This document shows positions 1 to 8,862 of a stretch of 64,000 bases of DNA, piece after piece (position 1 is the first letter of the stretch; every line of letters begins with the position of its first letter). Origin of the DNA: Cellulomonas sp. ES6 (lineage in GTDB: Bacteria; Actinomycetota; Actinomycetes; Actinomycetales; Cellulomonadaceae); NCBI RefSeq assembly GCF_030053835.1, contig NZ_CP125655.1, positions 2,356,001 through 2,420,000 of the forward strand, read 5' to 3'. The notes below the pieces were generated by a model. That model made no database searches, was not told where the DNA came from, and worked only from the letters and a program-made list of their open reading frames with translations. The position numbers and the translations under genes are program-made.

Positions 1-442
1 CGGGGCGCAGCGCGAGGTGGTGGACGCCCCTCCGGCGCGCGACCTCGAGGGCGGCGGCCGCCTCGCCGACGACCGCGCGCGCCTGGTCGGGGGCGAGGGG
101 GGCGCGGGCGGCGAGCGCCGCGAGGCTGCGTCCGTCGACCGCCTCCGTGACGACGTAGCCCGTGCCGTCGGCGGTCCCGACGTCGAGGATGCGCGCCAGG
201 CGCGGGTCGACGACGAGGGCGGCCCGCCGCGCGGCGTCGAGCACGGCGGCCGCGCGCGGCCCGGTCACGAGGGTCACGGTGACCCGCCGGGCGAGGATCT
301 GGTCGGTGGCGGTCCAGCGCTCGGCGCCGGGCAGGTTCCCGTGGCGGGGCTCGTCCAGCCGGTACCGCCCGGCGACGGTGCTCCCGAACCGGCCCACGGG
401 GTCGCCGGGACGTCCGGGGTCCCCGGGTCGGGACTGCGCCAC
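1..442 (-). CDS. Protein kinase-like protein (probable pseudokinase), 3' end outside window
   Basis: Only the first ~147 residues are inside the window. I placed the start at a GTG whose upstream GGAGG (448-452 on this strand) lies 5 bases before it; the frame stays open to the window edge. The sequence shows a kinase N-lobe fold pattern: VAGRYRLDE at the start, a hinge-like GYVVTEAVDG, then HHLALRP where HRDLKP is expected. The catalytic Asp and the beta-3 Lys are therefore missing, so it is likely inactive. It lies downstream of murJ on the same strand. In actinobacteria a kinase-like domain next to, or fused to, MurJ/MviN is known to bind regulators of peptidoglycan synthesis; the same role here is inference. 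Confidence 0.72.
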   Translation of the reverse strand, partial: MAQSRPGDPGRPGDPVGRFGSTVAGRYRLDEPRHGNLPGAERWTATDQILARRVTVTLVTGPRAAAVLDAARRAALVVDPRLARILDVGTADGTGYVVTEAVDGRSLAALAARAPLAPDQARAVVGEAAAALEVARRRGVHHLALRP

Positions 443-560
443 CTGGTCCTCCGTCCGGTCGTCGGGTCGGCGGGTCCGCCGCCGGTCGTCCGTGCCGTCA
501 CCGGCGCGGGCTCCCCGTCATGCTAGACGGGCCGCCCGTGCGGCGGCGGATCCGCGGGGG

Positions 561-582
561 TCCCTGGGGACGGCGTCGTCCC
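561..582 (-). terminator. Hairpin downstream of murJ
   Basis: CTGGGGACG and CGTCCCCAG form a perfect 9-bp stem with a 4-base loop, between the murJ stop and the kinase-like gene. There is no clear T-run, as is usual in this GC range. It could terminate or attenuate the murJ transcript. Confidence 0.45.
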
Positions 583-624
583 CAGGCGGTCGGGTGGGCG
601 GCGGGGACGGGCGGACGGGCCGGG

Positions 625-2343
625 TCAGCGCCCGCGGCGCACCACGCGGAGCACCGGCCGCAGCAGCACCCCCAGCTCGCCGACCCGCAGCAGCGCGAGC
701 GTGCCGACGTACACCGCGGTGATCAGCACCGCGCCGGCGACGCACGCGACCACGGCGTCCCGGAGGGACTGCACCGGGCCGAGCGCGGCCAGCAGCCCGA
801 GCCCCGCCGCGGCCGCGAGCACCGCGCCCGCACCGGCCTTGAGGTGCAGCACCAGGACGCGCCGGCCGTCGAGCCCGCCGAGCCGTCGCCGGACCGAGAC
901 GAGCGCGGCGGCGGCGCCCACCAGGTACGACAGCGCCATGGACGCGCACGCCGCGGCGACCCAGTACCGGTCGGGGAGCAGCGCCCGCCCCAGCTCGGTG
1001 CCCCCGACGACGACGACGGCCATGACGACCTGGACGGGGATCATCCCGCGCGCGTCCTCGTAGGCGTAGTACACGCGCTGGCACAGCGACCAGATCCCGA
1101 ACGGGACGAGCCCGAGCAGCAGCACGACCACGACGACGGCGAGCGAGTGGACAGCGGTGTCGGTCTGCGTGGGGAACATCGCGCGGACGAGGGGGACCGC
1201 CAGCACGGTGATCCCGGTCGTCGCGAGCACCGTGAACACGCCCACGGTGCGCAGGCCGAGCGACAGGTCCGCGCGGACCCCCGCGGCGTCGCCGGCGGCC
1301 GCCCGCCCGGACAGCCGCGTGAACAGCGCGGTCGCGAGCGTCACCGTGACGAGGGAGTGCGGCAGCATGAACAGCAGGAACGCCCGGTCGTACACCGCGT
1401 TGCCGGCCAGGCCCTCCCCGGTCACCGACGAGGCGACGACGCTGATGCGCCAGACGCCGACCTGGCCGATGAGCAGGCCGAGGAACGTCCAGCTCGCGAC
1501 GCGACCGGCCGAGCCGAGCCCGGAGCCGCGCAGGCCCCAGCGCGGCCGGTAGCGGAACCCGCTGCGGTACAGCGGCACGAGCAGCACGAGCGCCTGCGCC
1601 ACGATGCCGACGGTCGCCGCCCCGCCCAGCACCGCGGTCTGGGCTCCCGTCCACTCCCGGACGGGCGTGTGCTCGTCGACCGGGCCGTACGTGCGGACCA
1701 GCAGGAGCAGGCCGGCGATGAACACGACGTTGTTCACCACGGGCGCCCACATGTAGGGCCCGAACGAGCCGCGCGCGTTGAGCACCTGGCCCAGCAGCGA
1801 GTACAGCCCGTAGAAGAAGACCTGCGGGATGCACCAGAACGCCATCGTCGTGGCGACGGCCGTGACGCGCGGGTCGGGGAACTCGGAGTACAGCAGCACC
1901 CACAGCGGGGCGGCGGCGGTGAGCACGATCGTGAGCCCGCCGAGACCGACGATGCCGACGGTCAGCAGCCGGTCGACGTAGTGGTGCCCGTCCGGCCGGC
2001 GGTAGGCCCGCACCACCTGCGGCACGAGCACCGCGTTGAGCACGCCGCCCGCGATGAGCAGGTACAGGGTGTTCGGCAGCTTGTTGGCGACGGAGAAGGC
2101 GTTCGCCACGCTGCCCGTCAGGCCGATCGCCCAGCCCAGCAGGGCGGTGTTGAGGAAGCCGAGCACGCGGGACGCCGCCGTGCCGGACGCCATGATGAGC
2201 GACGAGCGGCCGAGGCCGCTGCGGGCCGGCAGCGGGGGGGCGTCCGCGGCCGGGTCGCCGGCTGCGGGATCGGTGGCGGAGGTGCCGCCGGCGGCGGTGC
2301 CGTCCGGGTCGGCCCCTGCGGCCCCGGGGGCCGGGGTGGTCAT
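625..2343 (-). CDS. murJ: Lipid II flippase MurJ
   Basis: 572-residue polytopic membrane protein of the MurJ/MviN family, which flips lipid II across the cytoplasmic membrane for peptidoglycan assembly. After a ~45-residue Ala/Pro/Gly-rich cytosolic leader, the family core begins at RSSLIMASGTAASRVLGF. This is the usual first-helix signature; it is followed by SVANKLPNTLYLLIAGG and more than a dozen hydrophobic segments. The ATG overlaps the stop of the upstream DUF6049 gene as ATGA, so translation is probably coupled. The longer reading frame upstream is out-of-frame shadow of that gene and was not used. Confidence 0.95.
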   Translation of the reverse strand: MTTPAPGAAGADPDGTAAGGTSATDPAAGDPAADAPPLPARSGLGRSSLIMASGTAASRVLGFLNTALLGWAIGLTGSVANAFSVANKLPNTLYLLIAGGVLNAVLVPQVVRAYRRPDGHHYVDRLLTVGIVGLGGLTIVLTAAAPLWVLLYSEFPDPRVTAVATTMAFWCIPQVFFYGLYSLLGQVLNARGSFGPYMWAPVVNNVVFIAGLLLLVRTYGPVDEHTPVREWTGAQTAVLGGAATVGIVAQALVLLVPLYRSGFRYRPRWGLRGSGLGSAGRVASWTFLGLLIGQVGVWRISVVASSVTGEGLAGNAVYDRAFLLFMLPHSLVTVTLATALFTRLSGRAAAGDAAGVRADLSLGLRTVGVFTVLATTGITVLAVPLVRAMFPTQTDTAVHSLAVVVVVLLLGLVPFGIWSLCQRVYYAYEDARGMIPVQVVMAVVVVGGTELGRALLPDRYWVAAACASMALSYLVGAAAALVSVRRRLGGLDGRRVLVLHLKAGAGAVLAAAAGLGLLAALGPVQSLRDAVVACVAGAVLITAVYVGTLALLRVGELGVLLRPVLRVVRRGR

Positions 2344-4673
2344 GACGGGTCCTGTCGTCCGGGTCGGTCGGGTACGTCGTCGGGTCCGCCGTCGTGCGGG
2401 GTGCCGGGCGTCCCGGGCACGGGCTCCGGCACGACGCGCGCGCCGCGCCGCGCGGTCTGCCCGCGGCGCACCGTGCGCCAGATGCCGAAGGCGAGCGCCA
2501 CCGCGAGCAGCACGCCGACCACCCAGCTGCCGACGCTCTCGATGGTCGGGGCGACGCGCGCGGAGAACTGCACGGGCGTCGCGAGCTCGCGCCCGCCCGC
2601 GGACACCAGGCTGACGTCGACCTCCACGTCGCAGTTCGCGCTGGCCCGCAGCGTCAGGACGACGGAGGTCTCCTGCTCTGGCGGGACGGTCGTGAGGTCG
2701 GACCGCGCGGTGTCGAGGCAGCCCTTGTGGGGGCGCAGCTCGACGCGCACCCGGGCGGCCTGGTCGAGCTCGTTGCGCACGGCGACGGTGATCTGCGCGG
2801 ACGACGAGATGACGGTGAACTGCTCGTTGAGCACCGCGACCAGACCGGACTGCCGGTCGGTGGCCTCGCGCCGGGCGTCCGCGACGGCGGTGGCGCGCCC
2901 GTCCGGGTCGTCGCGCCAGGCGACGGCGAGCGGTGCGACGAGCGCGGCGTCCAGCCCGGTGAGCAGGGCGGCGGGGTCCTCCACCACGCTGGCGAACTCG
3001 CCGGCGGCGCGCCAGTCGGCGGCCAGCGCGTTGACCCACGCGGGCGTCAGCTCGGTGCCGGTACGGCTCGTCGCCGGCAGGTCCCCGCGCTCGGACGCGG
3101 TGTCGGTGCCCGCCGCGAGCTCGCCCACGCCGACGGTGTCGACCCACTCGGCGGCCTCGAGTGCGTCGAGCGCCGCGGAGGTGAGCGTCGCGGAGGGCTC
3201 CCAGTCGCGCGGCAGCGTGGCGAGCACGTCGACGCCCGCGTCGTCGCCGGTGCGGGCGAGCACGGCCGTCTCGGCGAGGGCGCGCTGCGCGGTGGTCGCG
3301 GCCGTCGCGCCCGGCTGCACCGCGGAGGGGGTGGTGAGCAGGGCGCTGAGGGTCGCGTCGGGGACCAGCGCGGAGACCGCGCCGCTCGCGGTCGTCACGG
3401 AGGCCCGCGCGCCGACGGGCGCGAGGCCGAGGGGCGGCAGCGCGGACGACCCGACGACGAGCGGCACGCCCGGCGCCGAGCCCGCCGCCCGGTCGGCGGT
3501 CGCGAGATCCGGGACGTCGTCGGCGGCGAGCAGCACGGGCTCGGCGTCCGACCACAGCGGGCTGTCCGCGGTGGACCCGGTGACGTCCTGGGCGATGCGC
3601 AGCAGGTCCGTGTCCGGGTCCCGGTCCCCCGCGTGGGCGATCGCCGCCAGGTCGGGGTCGGCCCACGGCAGCCGCAGCACCTCCCGCGACCCCGACGCGT
3701 CCTCGAGGGCGGAGAGCCACGCCCGGTCCGCCCGCGACCCGGCGGCGGCGGCGTCCACGAGCGCCGGGTCGACGGCCCAGGTGACCGAGGAGTGCTCGCC
3801 GGTGGCCTGGAGCAGCCGGCTCAGCCGCCCTCCCGCCGACGTCAGGGAGGTGAGCGCGTCGTCGGCGTCGCCGGCGACGTCGGAACCACCCGCGTCGTCG
3901 GCGCCCGACCCGGTCCCCGCGCCACCCGTCGCCGTGGCGGTCGGGCTGGGGGAGCCGGTCGCCTCGGGCGGGCCCGTGGCGCCGGGCTCGTCGCCCCCGT
4001 CGCCCGCGTCGTCGCCCTCGTCCGCCGCCACCGCCGCGCTCGCCGGGTCGGTCGCCGGCCCCACGACCGGTGCGAGCACGCCGAGCCGCGTCGCGGGCAC
4101 GTCCTGCGCGGACTGCCAGAGCAGGAAGGTGCGCTCGATGCCGACGCGGGAGGAGCCGTCGGACACGTCGAGCGCGATGCCGCGCGGACCCCAGGCGTCG
4201 GCGGTGCGGAGCAGCCCGATCGCGGAGGCCGGCACCGTGACCTCGACGGTCACCTGCTGCCCGGGCTCGAGGGGGTCGTCGAGCACGGTGGTCGCGGCCA
4301 CGTCGCCGACGGGGCTGGACGCGCCGCTCGCGGCCCAGCGCGTCAGCTCGTCGCGCGAGGACATCCGGTACCGGTAGATGCGGACGGACGCGCGGGGACG
4401 CTCGACGACCTCGTCGCCCTCGTTCCGGAGCCGGGCGGTCACGGTGAGGTCCTCGCCGGGCTCGAGCACCTGCGGCGCCACGTCGGTCACGGAGACGGAC
4501 ACGGGCAGGTCGTCCGTGGCGGGGGCGGCGGGCACGGACGCGGCCGGGGCGGCACCGGTCCCCGGCGCGGCGACGGCGGGGGCCGCGGACAGGGCCGGCA
4601 GCGCGAGCACGGCGGACGCGACCAGGGCGGCGGCGACGCTGCGCGCCCGGCGCCCGGTGCCCCGCAGCCTCAT
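2340..4673 (-). CDS. DUF6049 family exported membrane-anchored protein
   Basis: 777 residues with an N-terminal Sec signal (hydrophobic stretch ending near AVAA, about residue 36), a long extracellular region, and one C-terminal helix (SWVVGVLLAVALAFGIW) before a short basic tail. It starts and ends with ATGA overlaps to the Nudix gene and to murJ. This Nudix - DUF6049 - murJ order is conserved in actinobacteria. An Asp/Gly/Ala/Thr-rich low-complexity linker lies around residues 195-270. Function is unknown; the context suggests the cell envelope. No catalytic motif is visible to me. Confidence 0.88.
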   Translation of the reverse strand: MRLRGTGRRARSVAAALVASAVLALPALSAAPAVAAPGTGAAPAASVPAAPATDDLPVSVSVTDVAPQVLEPGEDLTVTARLRNEGDEVVERPRASVRIYRYRMSSRDELTRWAASGASSPVGDVAATTVLDDPLEPGQQVTVEVTVPASAIGLLRTADAWGPRGIALDVSDGSSRVGIERTFLLWQSAQDVPATRLGVLAPVVGPATDPASAAVAADEGDDAGDGGDEPGATGPPEATGSPSPTATATGGAGTGSGADDAGGSDVAGDADDALTSLTSAGGRLSRLLQATGEHSSVTWAVDPALVDAAAAGSRADRAWLSALEDASGSREVLRLPWADPDLAAIAHAGDRDPDTDLLRIAQDVTGSTADSPLWSDAEPVLLAADDVPDLATADRAAGSAPGVPLVVGSSALPPLGLAPVGARASVTTASGAVSALVPDATLSALLTTPSAVQPGATAATTAQRALAETAVLARTGDDAGVDVLATLPRDWEPSATLTSAALDALEAAEWVDTVGVGELAAGTDTASERGDLPATSRTGTELTPAWVNALAADWRAAGEFASVVEDPAALLTGLDAALVAPLAVAWRDDPDGRATAVADARREATDRQSGLVAVLNEQFTVISSSAQITVAVRNELDQAARVRVELRPHKGCLDTARSDLTTVPPEQETSVVLTLRASANCDVEVDVSLVSAGGRELATPVQFSARVAPTIESVGSWVVGVLLAVALAFGIWRTVRRGQTARRGARVVPEPVPGTPGTPHDGGPDDVPDRPGRQDPS

Positions 4674-5218
4674 GCCTGGCCGACCAGGACCACGTGCGCG
4701 GTCTCGGCCAGCCGCCGCTCGTTGGGGTAGGCCAGCCGCGCCGGCAGCTCGAGGACCGGCACCCAGGCCACGTCCTCGGCCTCCCCGTCGGGGTCGCCCT
4801 CGACCGTCAGCTCACCGCCGACCGCGCCGAGCAGGTAGTGGTGCACCATCTTGTGCACCCGCCGGTCGTCGCCTGTGAACCAGTAGTCGATGACGCCGAG
4901 CCGCCGGACGATCCGCCCGACGATGCCGGTCTCCTCCGCGATCTCGCGGACCGCTGCCTCCTCCGGCGTCTCCTCGCCCTCGAGGTGGCCCTTCGGCAGG
5001 CACCACTCGAGCCGGCCCGCGCGGTTGCGGCGCGCGATGACCGCCGCGACGTGGACGCCGCCCTCCAGGCGCACCACGAGGCCGCCCGCCGAGGTCTCCT
5101 CGACGACGGGCAGCTGGGTGTGCCGGACCCGGGTCGTCCGCGGGTCGATCCGCAGCGCGTGGCCCCCGGGCGGTGCGGGCACACCCTCCGGTGGCAGGGC
5201 GCTCGCGGGCTCGGGCAT
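4670..5218 (-). CDS. Nudix hydrolase
   Basis: 182 residues. The Nudix box is intact at about 77-99 (GHLEGEETPEEAAVREIAEETG): the G-x5-E-x7-REUxEExGU pattern including all metal-binding Glu residues. Family members hydrolyse nucleoside diphosphate-linked compounds; the substrate cannot be read here. ATG chosen at 5218 because the frame upstream has no good ribosome site and runs into the divergent pcnA promoter region. It is the first gene of the four-gene minus-strand operon ending in the kinase-like gene. Confidence 0.9.
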   Translation of the reverse strand: MPEPASALPPEGVPAPPGGHALRIDPRTTRVRHTQLPVVEETSAGGLVVRLEGGVHVAAVIARRNRAGRLEWCLPKGHLEGEETPEEAAVREIAEETGIVGRIVRRLGVIDYWFTGDDRRVHKMVHHYLLGAVGGELTVEGDPDGEAEDVAWVPVLELPARLAYPNERRLAETAHVVLVGQA

Positions 5219-5305
5219 GCAGGCCACTGTAACGACTCCGCCCCTGCGACCGGCCGCGCGTACGTGGAGGACCTGTGGACGGGGGCCGCCGCCGCGCCGA
5301 TCTGG

Positions 5306-5311
5306 CAGGCT
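5306..5311 (+). promoter_or_regulatory. -10 box of a leaderless pcnA promoter
   Basis: CAGGCT, one base off TAGGCT, ends 8 bases before a GTG (5320). A transcript from here would begin at or beside the start codon. This argues for the 5320 start over the GTG at 5275. No clear -35 is seen. Confidence 0.45.
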
Positions 5312-5319
5312 TGGGCGTC

Positions 5320-6828
5320 GTGCCGTCCGAGGACCTGACCCCCCGCCCCGCCGCCGCGGGCACCGCCGACCCCGAGGCGCTGGTCGCGCTGCAGAAGCGC
5401 GCGCTCGGGGTGATCGCCGGGCTCGCCCCGGCGGCCCTGGAGCTGGGCGAGCTGTTCCGCGCCGCGGGTCACGAGCTGGCCCTGGTCGGCGGTCCGGTGC
5501 GCGACGCCTTCCTCGGCAGGCCGAGCGCCGACCTCGACTTCGCGACCTCGGCGACGCCCGACGAGACGGAGCGGCTGCTGGCCGGCTGGGCGGACGCGCA
5601 CTGGGACATCGGGCGCGCGTTCGGCACGATCGGCGCCCGCCGGCACGGGCGCCGCGGGGCACCGGACGTGGTCGTCGAGGTCACGACCTACCGGACCGAC
5701 GCCTACGACCCGACGTCCCGCAAGCCGGAGGTCGTCTTCGGCGACACGCTCGAGGGCGACCTGTCGCGCCGCGACTTCACCGTCAACGCGATGGCGATCC
5801 GCCTGCCCGGCCTGGCGTTCGTCGATCCGTTCGACGGCCTGCAGGACCTGGCGCGCGGCGTGCTCCGGACCCCGGTCGACCCGCGGCAGTCGTTCGACGA
5901 CGACCCGCTGCGCATGATGCGCGCCGCCCGGTTCGCCGCGCAGCTCGGGTTCGCGGTCGACCCGGCGGCGCTCGCGGCCGCCACGGACATGGCGGAGCGG
6001 CTCTCCATCGTCTCGGCCGAGCGCGTCCGCGACGAGCTGGTCAAGCTGCTGCTGTCGCCGCAGCCGCGGCCGGGCCTGCGGGTGCTGGTCGACACCGGTC
6101 TCGCGCAGCAGGTGCTGCCGGAGCTGCCGGCGCTGCGGCTGGAGATCGACGAGCACCACCGCCACAAGGACGTGTACGAGCACTCCCTCACGGTGCTGGA
6201 CAAGGCGATCGCCCTGGAGACCGGCCCGGACGGCGCCGTCCCCGGCCCGGACCTGGTGCTGCGGCTCGCCGCGCTGCTGCACGACATCGGCAAGCCGGCG
6301 ACCCGGCGGTTCGAGTCCGGCGGCGGGGTGTCGTTCCACCACCACGAGGTCGTCGGGGCGAAGCTCGTCGCGAAGCGGCTGCGCGCGCTGCACTTCGACA
6401 AGGCGACCGTGCAGGCGGTGGCCCGGCTCACCGAGCTGCACCTGCGGTTCCACGGCTACGGCGACGGCGCCTGGACGGACTCGGCGGTCCGCCGCTACGT
6501 GACGGACGCCGGGCCGCTGCTCGAGCGCCTGCACCGGCTGACCCGCTCGGACTGCACGACCCGCAACGTCCGCAAGGCCCGCCGGCTGTCCGAGGCGTAC
6601 GACGACCTCGAGCGCCGGATCGCGGAGCTGCGGGAGCAGGAGGAGCTGGCGGCGATCCGCCCGGACCTCGACGGCACGCAGATCATGGCGGCGCTCGGCG
6701 TCGGGCCGGGCCGCGTCGTCGGGGAGGCGTACCGGTACCTGCTGGAGCTGCGCATGGAGCGCGGCCCGCTCGGCGAGGAGGCGGCCCGCGAGGAGCTGTT
6801 CGCCTGGTGGGCGGGGCGCCAGGGCTGA
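5320..6828 (+). CDS. pcnA: CCA tRNA nucleotidyltransferase / poly(A) polymerase family
   Basis: 502 residues. The N-terminal nucleotidyltransferase domain has GGPVRDAFLG and the DLD metal triad (SADLDF). It is followed by the RRDFTVNAM and DPFDGLQDL signatures and the RMMRAARFA helix that contacts tRNA. The middle carries an HD domain (HRHKDVYEHS, LLHDIGKP). This arrangement is typical of actinobacterial CCA-adding enzymes that repair or finish tRNA 3' ends. Start chosen at GTG 5320 from the leaderless -10 box; an in-frame GTG at 5275 would add 15 residues. Divergent from the Nudix-murJ operon, as in related genomes. Confidence 0.93.
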   Translation: MPSEDLTPRPAAAGTADPEALVALQKRALGVIAGLAPAALELGELFRAAGHELALVGGPVRDAFLGRPSADLDFATSATPDETERLLAGWADAHWDIGRAFGTIGARRHGRRGAPDVVVEVTTYRTDAYDPTSRKPEVVFGDTLEGDLSRRDFTVNAMAIRLPGLAFVDPFDGLQDLARGVLRTPVDPRQSFDDDPLRMMRAARFAAQLGFAVDPAALAAATDMAERLSIVSAERVRDELVKLLLSPQPRPGLRVLVDTGLAQQVLPELPALRLEIDEHHRHKDVYEHSLTVLDKAIALETGPDGAVPGPDLVLRLAALLHDIGKPATRRFESGGGVSFHHHEVVGAKLVAKRLRALHFDKATVQAVARLTELHLRFHGYGDGAWTDSAVRRYVTDAGPLLERLHRLTRSDCTTRNVRKARRLSEAYDDLERRIAELREQEELAAIRPDLDGTQIMAALGVGPGRVVGEAYRYLLELRMERGPLGEEAAREELFAWWAGRQG

Positions 6829-6865
6829 CCGCCGGCAGTCGCCTGGCCGCCGCCGCCGGCCCGCC

Positions 6866-6889
6866 GCTGCCCGACCTCCGCCGGGCAGC
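6866..6889. terminator. Hairpin between convergent pcnA and MFS genes
   Basis: GCTGCCCG and CGGGCAGC pair perfectly (8 bp) around an 8-base loop, in the 66-base gap between two converging stop codons. It could serve both strands. Confidence 0.5.
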
Positions 6890-6894
6890 CGCCG

Positions 6895-8190
6895 TCAGGC
6901 CGCGGCCGGCACCGGCTCCGGGACCGTCGTGCGCGTCCGGTACACCGCGGCCGTCGCCAGGTAGGCCAGCGCGATCAGGGCGAACACCCCGCGCGACCAC
7001 CCGGTGTCCGGCAGCGCGACCGCCGCCAGCGCCGCCGCGCCGACGAACGCCGCGTTGTAGAGGACGTCGTACAGCGCGAACGCCCGGCCGCGGAACTCGT
7101 CCGCGGTGTCCCGCTGCACGATCGTGTCGACCGCGATCTTGGCGCCCTGCGCCGCCAGGCCCAGCACGAACGACCCGGCGAGGACCGCCGGGAACGCGAC
7201 GGTGACCGCGAGGAGCGCCTGCGTCGCGGCGGCCAGCACCAGGCAGATCGAGATCCAGCCCTGCGGCCCGACGAGGGGCGAGACGATCGGCGTCGCGACG
7301 ATCGCCAGGGCGAAGCCGACCCCGGTCGCCGCGGCGACGGTGCTGAAGGTGACCAGCCCGGCCCGCGCGTCGGCGGGGTCGGACAGCAGGTTGCGCGAGA
7401 TCAGCAGGCTCGCGATGAACACGGCCCCGTACAGGAACCGGTGCACGGCCATGACGCCGAGCGCCCGGGCGGGCGTGCCGCGCCGGACCAGGTAGCGGGC
7501 CCCGCCGACGAGGCCGCGGGCCAGGGTGCCCAGCGCCCGGCGCACCTCGGACGCGTCGGCCCGGGCGTCCGGGCCGAGCAGGTCCTTGCCGAGCCGGGTC
7601 GCGACCAGGGAGGCCGTCGTCATGAGAGCCGCGGCCGCGACCAGCGACGCCACGTCGCGGGCGGTGCCCCCGGGCAGGACCAGGCCGAGCAGGAAGCCGA
7701 GGCCCCAGCCGAGGCCGGACGACACCGTCCCGAGCGTCGGGGTGATCGAGTTCGCCGTCAGCAGCAGCGGCCCCGCGACGACCCGCGGCTGGGACGCCGA
7801 CAGCGCCGACAGCAGGAACCGGTTGACCGACAGCGTCACGAGCGCCAGCACGTACACCGCAGGCCCGACGCCGGCCGTCGCCATCACCAGCGCCGTCAGC
7901 AGCGTCAGGCCCGTGCGGACGAGGTTGCCGACCAGCAGCACCTGCCGCCGGCGCCACCGGTCGAGCAGCACGCCGGCCCACGGCCCCACCACCGTGAACG
8001 GCAGCAGCAGCACCGCGAAGGCCGCGGCCACCCCGGTCGCGGTGGTCGCATTCTCGGGCGAGAAGAAGAACAGCGTCGCGAGGCCCGCCTGGAACAGGCC
8101 GTCCGAGCACTGGCTCACCAGGCGCACCGCGAGCAGCCGCCGGAAGTCGACCAGGGGCCACAGCTGCTTCAGATCGGAGACCACCTGCAC
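6895..8190 (-). CDS. MFS transporter
   Basis: 431 residues with about 12 hydrophobic helices. The loop between helices 2 and 3 reads GPWAGVLLDRWRRRQVL, a variant of the major-facilitator motif A. A second-half signature, VDTIVQRDTADEFRGRAFALYDV, is typical of the group often annotated as MFS drug or macrolide exporters. Substrate unknown. The start is GTG 8190, 6 bases from an AGGCTA (-10 TAGCCT on this strand), suggesting a leaderless mRNA. It converges on pcnA. Confidence 0.88.
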   Translation of the reverse strand: MQVVSDLKQLWPLVDFRRLLAVRLVSQCSDGLFQAGLATLFFFSPENATTATGVAAAFAVLLLPFTVVGPWAGVLLDRWRRRQVLLVGNLVRTGLTLLTALVMATAGVGPAVYVLALVTLSVNRFLLSALSASQPRVVAGPLLLTANSITPTLGTVSSGLGWGLGFLLGLVLPGGTARDVASLVAAAALMTTASLVATRLGKDLLGPDARADASEVRRALGTLARGLVGGARYLVRRGTPARALGVMAVHRFLYGAVFIASLLISRNLLSDPADARAGLVTFSTVAAATGVGFALAIVATPIVSPLVGPQGWISICLVLAAATQALLAVTVAFPAVLAGSFVLGLAAQGAKIAVDTIVQRDTADEFRGRAFALYDVLYNAAFVGAAALAAVALPDTGWSRGVFALIALAYLATAAVYRTRTTVPEPVPAAA

Positions 8191-8196
8191 CCGGCC

Positions 8197-8202
8197 AGGC
8201 TA
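8197..8202 (-). promoter_or_regulatory. -10 box of leaderless MFS promoter
   Basis: TAGCCT on the minus strand, separated by 6 bases from the GTG start at 8190. Confidence 0.5.
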
Positions 8203-8215
8203 ACGGGCGTCCTCC

Positions 8216-8221
8216 TAGACT
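8216..8221 (+). promoter_or_regulatory. -10 box for the hypothetical gene at 8251
   Basis: TAGACT, a near-consensus actinobacterial -10. The gene downstream also has a ribosome site (GAGGAG at 8241-8246), so this transcript is leadered. It is back-to-back with the MFS promoter. Confidence 0.5.
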
Positions 8222-8250
8222 CGGACGCGGCCAGCCGACCGAGGAGACCC

Positions 8251-8736
8251 ATGACCACCGACCCCCAGGACGCCGGCACGCTGCCCGACGGGTGGCGCAC
8301 CATCCCGCCGGACCGACTCGGCACACCGGGCATCGCGTTCGCCGCCGCCCACGACGTGCCGGACGCCGGCTTCACCGCGAACGTCACCGTCGGGGTGCAG
8401 CGGTCCTCCGACCCGGGGCTGGTGCTCACGCTCGGCGCCGAGGCGCTCCGGGCGATCCAGGCCACCGAGCAGGACGTCGCGCTGCACCGGCGCGAGCAGG
8501 CCGGGGACGCCACGACGCCCGCGCTCGCGCAGGAGGTGCGCTTCACCACGACGATCGACGGGGAGCCGGTGCGGCTCACCCAGGTGCAGGAGTTCGTCGC
8601 CCGGCCCGGCGCCGACGGCGCGCCCGCGACGGTGTGGACGCTGTCCGCGACCGCCACGCAGGCGCAGGCGGAGGCGCTCGCGGACGACCTGGAGACGCTG
8701 CTCGGGGCGCTGCGGGCGGAGATCGCAGCGTCCTGA
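8251..8736 (+). CDS. Hypothetical protein, 161 aa
   Basis: Soluble, acidic 161-residue protein without signal peptide or membrane segment. The ATG follows GAGGAG by 4 bases. The N-terminal part (DGWRTIPPDRLGTPGIAFAA) and the C-terminal ATQAQAEALADDLETLLGAL look like a compact alpha/beta fold reminiscent of LpqN/DUF1795-type proteins, but I do not recognise it with certainty. It stands alone between the MFS gene and a strong bidirectional terminator. Confidence 0.75.
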   Translation: MTTDPQDAGTLPDGWRTIPPDRLGTPGIAFAAAHDVPDAGFTANVTVGVQRSSDPGLVLTLGAEALRAIQATEQDVALHRREQAGDATTPALAQEVRFTTTIDGEPVRLTQVQEFVARPGADGAPATVWTLSATATQAQAEALADDLETLLGALRAEIAAS

Positions 8737-8760
8737 CGACGCGTCGTCCCCGGGGACGCG

Positions 8761-8797
8761 CGAGGGGCCCGGCACCGATGTGGTGCCGGGCCCCTCG
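8761..8797. terminator. Bidirectional terminator
   Basis: A perfect 16-bp stem (CGAGGGGCCCGGCACC with its complement) around the loop GATGT, between the 8251 gene and the convergent ino1 gene. This is one of the strongest hairpins in the window. Confidence 0.85.
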
Positions 8798-8799
8798 TC

Positions 8800-8862
8800 C
8801 CGGGTCAGCGCTCGACCGCGTGGTCGCGCTGCTCCTGCGCTGCGCTCCGGGTCAGCGCTCGA
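8800..8862. repeat. 16-bp direct repeat at the ino1 3' end
   Basis: CCGGGTCAGCGCTCGA occurs at 8800-8815 and again at 8847-8862. The second copy contains the ino1 stop codon (minus-strand CGC TGA) and the first reproduces it 47 bases downstream. Confidence 0.7.

Noticed and set aside
520..4377. A 1285-codon plus-strand open frame across murJ and the DUF6049 gene
   Set aside because: It is the antisense shadow of two well-supported minus-strand genes: Arg/Gly/Pro/His-rich composition, no domain signatures, and third-position GC bias on the wrong strand.
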